A stretch of DNA of 5,311 nucleotides from an uncultured Amylibacter sp. (GTDB lineage Bacteria; Pseudomonadota; Alphaproteobacteria; Rhodobacterales; Rhodobacteraceae). Below are positions 1 through 4,093 of the stretch, one piece after another (position 1 is the first letter of the stretch; the number at the start of each line of letters is the position of its first letter). A model generated the notes under the pieces. That model saw nothing but the letters and a program-made list of their open reading frames with translations. It did no database searches and was not told the origin of the DNA. The stretch spans positions 1 to 5,311 of the forward strand of contig CALLAV010000095.1 of the NCBI GenBank assembly GCA_938001995.1. Reading direction: 5' to 3'. The position numbers were made by a program, and so were the translations under genes.

Positions 1-381
1 GCGCTGTTCGCTGTGTTGATGTTTTGGGCGATTTTGCGCGCCAAAATGTACAAACCGCTGAAAGGCGCTGGCGTGGTTGAGGTAAAGGAACGGGAGGTCG
101 GGTATTTGTCCCCTGAAGGGGGCGCGTTCATTTCACTGGATGATCTGACCAAGTTGGAGATTGTGACGAATGACCGTGGACCCGTGGAAGACGATGTGTT
201 CTGGGTGCTGTCCCATGGTGGCGGCGAACCCATTGCCATCCCTGCCAGTGCAAAGGGCAGTGAGTTGCTGTTCGATGCCTTCGCAGCATTGAAGGGTGCG
301 GACTTTGAAGAGGCTGTACGCGCGATGAGCAGCACGCAGAACGCGCGGTTTTTGATCTGGGAAAAACGGGTTTTGCATTAA
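1..381 (+). CDS. Hypothetical membrane-anchored protein, C-terminal part (5' end outside window)
   Basis: The reading frame is open from the first base (A-L-F-A-V-L-M-F-W...) to a TAA at 379-381, so the GTG at 13 and ATG at 19 are probably internal codons rather than the start. The visible part begins with about 12 hydrophobic residues that look like the end of a transmembrane helix. A basic stretch (RAKMYKPLK) follows, as expected on the cytoplasmic side. After that comes a soluble domain of about 100 residues with alternating hydrophobic strands (GYLSPEGGAFISLDDLTKLE, then VFWVLSHGGGEPIAIP) and a C-terminal helix (SELLFDAFAAL). That strand-rich core plus terminal helix resembles a small PH-like fold, but this is inference from pattern only. 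I do not recognise a named family or function. It lies 88 bp upstream of gshA on the same strand; a promoter-like box in the gap suggests gshA can be transcribed separately. Confidence 0.75.
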   Translation, partial: ALFAVLMFWAILRAKMYKPLKGAGVVEVKEREVGYLSPEGGAFISLDDLTKLEIVTNDRGPVEDDVFWVLSHGGGEPIAIPASAKGSELLFDAFAALKGADFEEAVRAMSSTQNARFLIWEKRVLH

Positions 382-394
382 CGCGGTTGCGTAA

Positions 395-409
395 CGTGAT
401 CGCATCACG
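395..409. promoter_or_regulatory. Inverted repeat upstream of gshA (possible operator)
   Basis: The sequence CGTGAT-CGC-ATCACG is a perfect 6-bp inverted repeat around a 3-base centre. It begins 13 bases after the stop of the upstream gene and ends 2 bases before a TTGACA hexamer. It is not followed by a run of T, so it does not look like an intrinsic terminator. The position just upstream of a -35 box fits a binding site for a dimeric regulator. No regulator can be named from the site alone. Confidence 0.3.
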
Positions 410-411
410 CC

Positions 412-440
412 TTGACACCCTGCGCCATCCGTTTCACCTC
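412..440 (+). promoter_or_regulatory. Candidate sigma-70 promoter for gshA
   Basis: A perfect TTGACA -35 hexamer sits at 412-417. At the usual 16-18 base spacing only weak -10 candidates exist (for example TCACCT at 434-439). Poor -10 boxes are common in GC-rich alphaproteobacteria, but this weakens the call. The implied transcript would start a few bases after 440 and carry a leader of roughly 25 bases containing the gshA ribosome binding site. Confidence 0.3.
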
Positions 441-459
441 TGGGTCAACTTAAAAATTC

Positions 460-464
460 GGAGA
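460..464 (+). promoter_or_regulatory. Ribosome binding site of gshA
   Basis: GGAGA lies 5 bases before the ATG at 470. It supports that ATG as the start; the encoded N-terminus also has the length expected before the conserved GTEHEKFG motif. Confidence 0.7.
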
Positions 465-469
465 CCTAG

Positions 470-1840
470 ATGTCTATTCCTCAATCGGGCGGTGGCCCTA
501 TCGAACATCATGACCAATTGGCGCAGTATTTGGCGGACGGGTGCAAACCCAAAGAAGACTGGCGCATTGGGACAGAACACGAAAAATTTGGATATGATAA
601 GGCAGGGCTGATGCCGCTGCCTTATGACGGGCCTTGCGGGATAAAGGCCATGTTGGATGGCTTGCGCGAAGGGTTCGGTTGGGACCCTGTAGAAGAAGAC
701 GGCAAGATCATCGGACTGGTCAAGGACGGCGCAAATGTGTCGTTGGAACCTGGTGGACAGTTGGAATTGTCTGGTGCGCCGCTCGAGACGATCCACGAAA
801 CCTGTGACGAGGTGAACTCGCACCTGAAAGAGGTACAGCATATCGCCGATAAAATCGGGGCTGGCTTCATTGGTTTGGGTGCAGCACCGATTTGGACGCA
901 CGAGCAGATGCCGCTTATGCCCAAGGGACGATATAAGCTGATGGACCGTTATATGGGGACCGTCGGCACGCATGGGACGCAGATGATGCGGCGCACGTGT
1001 ACCGTGCAAGTGAACCTTGATTTCGGGTCTGAAGCTGACATGGTGCAAAAGTTCCGCGTCGGCTTGGCTTTGCAGCCTGTAGCGACGGCTTTGTTCGCCA
1101 ATTCACCGTTTTTTGATGGCAAGGAAAACGGACACAAAAGCTGGCGCAGTCGTATTTGGCGCAATCTGGACGATGCGCGTACGGGGATGCTGCCGTTTGT
1201 GTTTGAGGACGGCATGGGGTTTGAACGTTACACGCAATACGCGCTCGATGTGCCGATGTATTTTGTTTACCGCGATGGGAAATACGTGGACGCGCTGGGC
1301 ATGTCGTTCCGTGATTTCATGAAAGGCGAATTGCCTGCGCTGCCAGGAGAAATGCCAACGGAAAGCGATTGGGCGGATCATCTGACGACTTGCTTCCCAG
1401 AGGTGCGGATCAAGAAGTTCATGGAAATGCGTGGCGCTGATGGGGGCCCTTGGCGTCGTCTGTGTGCGCTGCCCGCGTTTTGGGTTGGGCTGATGTACGA
1501 TCAAACCGCGCTCGATGCGGCATGGGACATTTGCAAAGGTTGGGACGCGGAGACGCGCGAAGCCTTGCGTGTTGCAGCCAGTGTGGATGGTGTGTCCGCA
1601 GAAGTGAAAGGCATCAAGATGATGGATGTGGCCCGCGAGTGCGTTGCGATTTCAAAGGCTGGTTTGGCGGCGCGCGCGAAAGCGGGCAACGGCGGGCTGG
1701 TTCCTGATGAAACCCATTTCTTGAACGCTGTAGAAGAGGTCGTGGAAACAGGCCATTCGCCAGCCTGCGAGCTGATTCACAAATACCGCGACGAATGGAA
1801 TGGCGATCTGACGAAGATTTACGAAGAATATTCCTATTGA
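470..1840 (+). CDS. gshA: Glutamate-cysteine ligase, plant-type (GCS2 family)
   Basis: This cytosolic enzyme joins L-glutamate and L-cysteine with ATP to give gamma-glutamylcysteine, the first and usually rate-limiting step of glutathione synthesis (EC 6.3.2.2). The 456-residue length is normal for the alphaproteobacterial/plant class, which is distinct from the E. coli GshA class. Hallmarks seen are GTEHEKFG at 34-41, SLEPGGQLELSGAP at 91-104, RTCTVQVNLDF at 175-185, NSPFFDGKENGHKSWRSRIW at 211-230, and EVRIKKFMEMRGADGG at 311-326 followed by PWRRLCALPAFWVGL. The GTEHE and EPGGQLE segments contribute ATP/metal and glutamate contacts in this family. Cysteines are at 56, 112, 177, 308, 332, 355, 391 and 433. 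By my alignment from memory, C112 and C332 match the regulatory disulfide pair of the Arabidopsis enzyme. The gene is intact, preceded by a GGAGA site and its own candidate promoter, and ends just before a hairpin shared with a convergent gene. Confidence 0.97.
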   Translation: MSIPQSGGGPIEHHDQLAQYLADGCKPKEDWRIGTEHEKFGYDKAGLMPLPYDGPCGIKAMLDGLREGFGWDPVEEDGKIIGLVKDGANVSLEPGGQLELSGAPLETIHETCDEVNSHLKEVQHIADKIGAGFIGLGAAPIWTHEQMPLMPKGRYKLMDRYMGTVGTHGTQMMRRTCTVQVNLDFGSEADMVQKFRVGLALQPVATALFANSPFFDGKENGHKSWRSRIWRNLDDARTGMLPFVFEDGMGFERYTQYALDVPMYFVYRDGKYVDALGMSFRDFMKGELPALPGEMPTESDWADHLTTCFPEVRIKKFMEMRGADGGPWRRLCALPAFWVGLMYDQTALDAAWDICKGWDAETREALRVAASVDGVSAEVKGIKMMDVARECVAISKAGLAARAKAGNGGLVPDETHFLNAVEEVVETGHSPACELIHKYRDEWNGDLTKIYEEYSY

Positions 1841-1847
1841 TCCCTGC

Positions 1848-1867
1848 GGGGCGCTGTATGGCGCCCC
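1848..1867. terminator. Hairpin between convergent gshA and small membrane-protein gene
   Basis: GGGGCGC (1848-1854) pairs perfectly with GCGCCCC (1861-1867) across a 6-base loop; a T-G wobble can shorten the loop to 4. It lies 7 bases after the gshA stop and 1 base beyond the stop of the opposite-strand gene, so it could serve both. There is no clear T-run on either side. It may therefore act as a weak or Rho-assisted terminator, or simply protect 3' ends. Confidence 0.5.
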
Positions 1868-1868
1868 A

Positions 1869-2081
1869 TTAGATCAGCAGGCCGACCACCACCATCATTA
1901 AACCCAAGGCTGCGACGCAAACAGAGCCGAGGTTGATCGGAACAAGGCGTTGCAGCTGCGCGGTCATTTCATCGTCTTCCATTTGTTTCGTACGAAAGCT
2001 CATGGCGGTTTTGATGCAATAGCCAAGACCTGCAATCCCGAGCAGGGTTACAATCGCGCCGATGATGATGAGCCAAGTCAT
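1869..2081 (-). CDS. Small hypothetical protein with two transmembrane helices
   Basis: This 70-residue protein has a hydrophobic helix at about 3-23 (WLIIIGAIVTLLGIAGLGYCI). A polar loop at about 24-47 follows with basic residues first (K24, R30, K32) and then an acidic patch (EDDE at 35-38). A second hydrophobic helix runs from about 48 to 70 and ends at the C-terminus. This is a simple membrane hairpin. By the positive-inside rule the loop is probably cytoplasmic with both termini outside, but the mixed charge makes that uncertain. No enzymatic motif is present and I do not recognise a family. The start is supported by a GAGG site 6 bases upstream of the ATG on the minus strand. The gene is convergent with gshA and divergent from the M20 peptidase. 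The strongly non-random composition and the ribosome binding site argue that it is real. Confidence 0.8.
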   Translation of the reverse strand: MTWLIIIGAIVTLLGIAGLGYCIKTAMSFRTKQMEDDEMTAQLQRLVPINLGSVCVAALGLMMVVVGLLI

Positions 2082-2105
2082 GGAAGCCTCGTGTCTGTTT
2101 TGGAG

Positions 2106-2134
2106 GCGGTAGCATGATGTTGGGCGCGGTCCAA
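2106..2134 (-). promoter_or_regulatory. Candidate promoter for the small membrane-protein gene
   Basis: On the minus strand TTGGAC (complement of 2129-2134) is followed after 17 bases by TACCGC (complement of 2106-2111). The transcript would begin near 2099 with a leader of about 18 bases containing the GAGG site. The -10 match is weak. Confidence 0.25.
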
Positions 2135-2146
2135 GCGTTTACGCTT
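2133..2146. promoter_or_regulatory. Inverted repeat in divergent promoter region (possible shared operator)
   Basis: AAGCG-TTTA-CGCTT is a perfect 5-bp inverted repeat with a 4-base centre. It lies mid-way in the 125-bp intergenic region. It overlaps the candidate minus-strand -35 box (2129-2134) and contains the candidate plus-strand -35 box TTACGC (2139-2144). A dimeric regulator bound here could affect both divergent genes. A repeat this short can also occur by chance. Confidence 0.3.
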
Positions 2147-2167
2147 CGTCAGGGGATGCGTTACTGC
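2139..2167 (+). promoter_or_regulatory. Candidate promoter for the M20 peptidase gene
   Basis: TTACGC (2139-2144) and TACTGC (2162-2167) are separated by 17 bases. The implied start near 2174 gives a leader of about 33 bases with a strong Shine-Dalgarno site. Both boxes deviate from consensus, so this is tentative. Confidence 0.2.
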
Positions 2168-2172
2168 ATTTT

Positions 2173-2186
2173 TTCAGTACTCTGAA
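2173..2186. repeat. Inverted repeat in the M20 gene leader
   Basis: TTCAG-TACT-CTGAA is a perfect 5-bp inverted repeat with a 4-base centre, ending 7 bases before the Shine-Dalgarno site of the M20 gene. It could be an operator next to the start of transcription or a small leader hairpin. The pairing is AT-rich and thermodynamically weak, so an RNA role is less likely. Confidence 0.25.
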
Positions 2187-2193
2187 GAAAATC

Positions 2194-2200
2194 GGGAGGA
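2194..2200 (+). promoter_or_regulatory. Strong ribosome binding site of the M20 peptidase gene
   Basis: GGGAGGA lies 6 bases before the ATG at 2207. It is the best Shine-Dalgarno match in the window and fixes the start, so the hydrophobic N-terminus belongs to the protein. Confidence 0.75.
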
Positions 2201-2206
2201 TTTGTC

Positions 2207-3667
2207 ATGTGGAAGAAGCTGTTTAAGGGCCTTGGCGTCGCGGTGTTGGCGTTGATTGCTGTGCTGGCGTTCAACACATGGCGGTATCAGCCTGTGACAC
2301 AAGATGTGGAACAGGTGGAGTTGCCTGTTGTGGATGTAGACCGCTTGGCAATGCAGTTGAGCGAGGCGATTCAATTCCAGACCATTTCGCGGCGTCGTTT
2401 TCCTGACGGGCGGCCCGAGGATTTTCAATCGTTTTTGGATTGGGTGCAGACCTCTTTCCCATCCGCGACCAAGACAATGGAACGTGAACTCATCAATGGT
2501 CTCACCCCGCTGTATCGCTGGAAAGGGACAGGGGCGGAGCGGCCGATTTTGCTTACGGCGCATTATGATGTGGTGCCTGTGCAAGACCTGAGTGGCGCGC
2601 GCTGGGAGCATCCACCGTTTGGGGGCGTGATCGCAGACGGATTCGTCTGGGGACGCGGCGCGATGGATGACAAAGGGGCGCTGGTGGCCATGTTGGCGGC
2701 GGTGGAAGTGCTGATCGCGGATGGGTTTCAGCCGAACCGCGACATCTACTTCAGCTTTGGCCATGATGAGGAAATCGGCGGTGCAGAAGGTGCGTCAGCG
2801 GTTGCGGATCATTTGGCCGCGCAGGACATTCAACTGGCGTGGTCCTTGGACGAAGGATCGGCTGTGTTGCGTGCAATTGTACCAGGTCTGAACAGGGACA
2901 TTGCGTCCATCAACGTGGCCGAGAAGGGCTATATCACTGTTGATATCAAAGCCAAGGGTGAAGGTGGACATTCGTCCCTGCCGCCGCGAAAGACGGCTGT
3001 GGGGGAATTGGCGGAGGCAGTTGTTGCCTTGCAGGAAAAGCCTGTGCCCGGTGGTTTAACGGGTGTGTCGAAAGAGTTTTTTGACGCGCTTGGGCCAGAT
3101 TTTCCGCTGTTACAGCGCGTGTTGTTTGCGAACCAGTGGCTGTCGCGTCCTATTCTGGAAATGGCGCTGTCGGGGTCTCCGTCAACGGATGCGATGCTGC
3201 GCACGACCATGGCGCCCACGATGCTGGAAGGTTCGACGAAGGAGAACGTGCTGCCCCAAGAGGCGACCGCGACGGTGAACTTTCGCTTGCACCCACGTGA
3301 CAGTGTGGAGGACATCGTGAACCTGACACAGGAACGTGTGGGCGACGAACTTGAGGTCACGTTGCGCAGCGGCTTTCAGCGCGGAGCAAGTGCTGTGTCG
3401 CGCTCCGACAATGATGCGTTCAACGGGTTGGCACTGACGTTTGGGCAGGTGTTTGGGGATGTGATTATTGTGCCTGGCCTGACGATAGCGGGGACGGATA
3501 CACGGCACTATTCTCGCGTGGCTGATGACAGTTATCGGATCAATCCGTTTGTGATGACTGCAAAGGATATTCCGCGACTGCACGGAGTGAACGAGCGCTT
3601 GTCATTGGAAGATTTGGAGCGGGCCACACAATTTTACGCGGTTCTGTTGCGCAACACCGCGCAGTAG
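2207..3667 (+). CDS. M20 family zinc metallopeptidase, PM20D1/carboxypeptidase S type, membrane-anchored or exported
   Basis: This 486-residue protein is predicted to be a two-zinc amide hydrolase. Family metal and catalytic positions are all present: H119 and D121 in AHYDVVP; D154 in GRGAMDDKG, the bridging ligand; E188 (general base) and E189 in GHDEEIGG; D215 in SLDEG; and H459 in RLHGVNE. The lid/dimerisation domain runs from about 235 to 365 and contains the conserved GEGGHSS (H255), which completes the partner active site in related dimers. The N-terminus is basic (MWKKLFK) followed by a hydrophobic helix at about 9-22, without an obvious cleavage site. It is therefore probably a signal anchor with the enzyme facing the periplasm. 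Length and motif order match the PM20D1/yeast carboxypeptidase S branch, whose members cleave peptides or make and break N-acyl amino acids; the substrate here is unknown. It has its own promoter region and lies 69 bp upstream of gapR, with no evident functional link. Confidence 0.92.
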   Translation: MWKKLFKGLGVAVLALIAVLAFNTWRYQPVTQDVEQVELPVVDVDRLAMQLSEAIQFQTISRRRFPDGRPEDFQSFLDWVQTSFPSATKTMERELINGLTPLYRWKGTGAERPILLTAHYDVVPVQDLSGARWEHPPFGGVIADGFVWGRGAMDDKGALVAMLAAVEVLIADGFQPNRDIYFSFGHDEEIGGAEGASAVADHLAAQDIQLAWSLDEGSAVLRAIVPGLNRDIASINVAEKGYITVDIKAKGEGGHSSLPPRKTAVGELAEAVVALQEKPVPGGLTGVSKEFFDALGPDFPLLQRVLFANQWLSRPILEMALSGSPSTDAMLRTTMAPTMLEGSTKENVLPQEATATVNFRLHPRDSVEDIVNLTQERVGDELEVTLRSGFQRGASAVSRSDNDAFNGLALTFGQVFGDVIIVPGLTIAGTDTRHYSRVADDSYRINPFVMTAKDIPRLHGVNERLSLEDLERATQFYAVLLRNTAQ

Positions 3668-3669
3668 AC

Positions 3670-3698
3670 TTGTCGCGTCCTTTCTGGGGCGTTAGGCA
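3670..3698 (+). promoter_or_regulatory. Candidate promoter for gapR
   Basis: TTGTCG (3670-3675) and TAGGCA (3693-3698) are 17 bases apart in the 69-bp gap before gapR. The -35 box is fair and the -10 box weak. A GATTC site (GANTC, the methylation target of CcrM in alphaproteobacteria) lies at 3709-3713 in the implied leader. Confidence 0.25.
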
Positions 3699-3724
3699 GT
3701 GGGTCTAGGATTCGAAAAGCGCAC

Positions 3725-3730
3725 AGGAGA
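3725..3730 (+). promoter_or_regulatory. Ribosome binding site of gapR
   Basis: AGGAGA lies 6 bases before the ATG at 3737 and supports that start. Confidence 0.7.
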
Positions 3731-3736
3731 ACCGCA

Positions 3737-4030
3737 ATGGAAGACGTATTGGATGATGCACAGGGCTTCGGCCAAACTTCGGCCCCTGGTGAGGGTTCAT
3801 ATCGTGTGGCCGCTGGCGAATTGCGTGCGTTTGTAGAACGTTACGAACGGTTGGAAGCCGAAAAGAAAGACATTGCGGAGCAGCAAAAAGAAGTCATGGC
3901 AGAGGCAAAGGGCCGTGGCTATGACGTGAAGGTTCTGCGCAAGATCGTGGCGTTGCGCAAACGCGAACCTTCAGATGTGTCCGAGGAAGAGGCGGTGCTT
4001 GAAATTTATAAGGAAGCGCTTGGCATGTAG
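3737..4030 (+). CDS. gapR: GapR-like nucleoid-associated protein (DUF2312/UPF0335 family)
   Basis: This 97-residue protein is highly charged. After a variable N-terminus of about 20 residues, a long helix (about 24-60) has coiled-coil character. It contains the family signature ERLEAEKKDIAEQQKEV followed by MAEAKGRGYDVKVLRKIVALRK (about 54-75) and a C-terminal helix (EEEAVLEIYKEALGM). Caulobacter GapR, the characterised relative, has the same core and a similar length of about 89 residues. It forms a tetrameric clamp on overtwisted, AT-rich DNA ahead of replication and transcription and stimulates topoisomerases. By homology this protein should act on the chromosome in the cytoplasm. The lysine/arginine-rich segment is the part expected to contact DNA. 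The gene is same-strand downstream of the M20 peptidase but has its own ribosome binding site and candidate promoter, and it is closed off by a strong terminator 28 bases after its stop. Confidence 0.93.
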   Translation: MEDVLDDAQGFGQTSAPGEGSYRVAAGELRAFVERYERLEAEKKDIAEQQKEVMAEAKGRGYDVKVLRKIVALRKREPSDVSEEEAVLEIYKEALGM

Positions 4031-4058
4031 GCCGCGCTTTTGGATATTTAAGTCAAGA

Positions 4059-4088
4059 AAAAGGGGATGCGGTAGCGCGTCCCCTTTT
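4059..4088. terminator. Strong bidirectional intrinsic terminator
   Basis: AAAAGGGGATGCG (4059-4071) pairs with CGCGTCCCCTTTT (4076-4088) around the loop GTAG. This makes a 13-bp stem with a single T-G wobble. The plus-strand RNA ends in UUUU, which terminates gapR. The minus-strand RNA ends in a run of five U (complement of 4058-4062), which terminates the acyl-CoA synthetase gene whose stop is 6 bases before the stem. The symmetry between convergent genes makes the call secure. Confidence 0.88.
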
Positions 4089-4093
4089 GCGTG

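Noticed and set aside
13..21. GTG/ATG codons as the true start of the first gene
   Set aside because: The frame continues upstream to the window edge in hydrophobic residues that complete a membrane helix, and no ribosome binding site is visible.
395..409. Intrinsic terminator for the upstream gene
   Set aside because: The stem is only 6 bp with a 3-base loop and is followed by GCCTTGACA, without a T-run.
434..1048. Long minus-strand open frame of 204 residues opposite gshA
   Set aside because: It lies antisense to a strongly conserved gshA, has a histidine/arginine-rich low-plausibility composition and shows no recognisable domain; it is a shadow of the real gene.
2174..2764. Minus-strand open frame of 196 residues covering the M20 promoter and 5' half
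   Set aside because: It runs antisense to conserved M20 motifs and has arginine/histidine/glutamine-rich composition, with no family resemblance.
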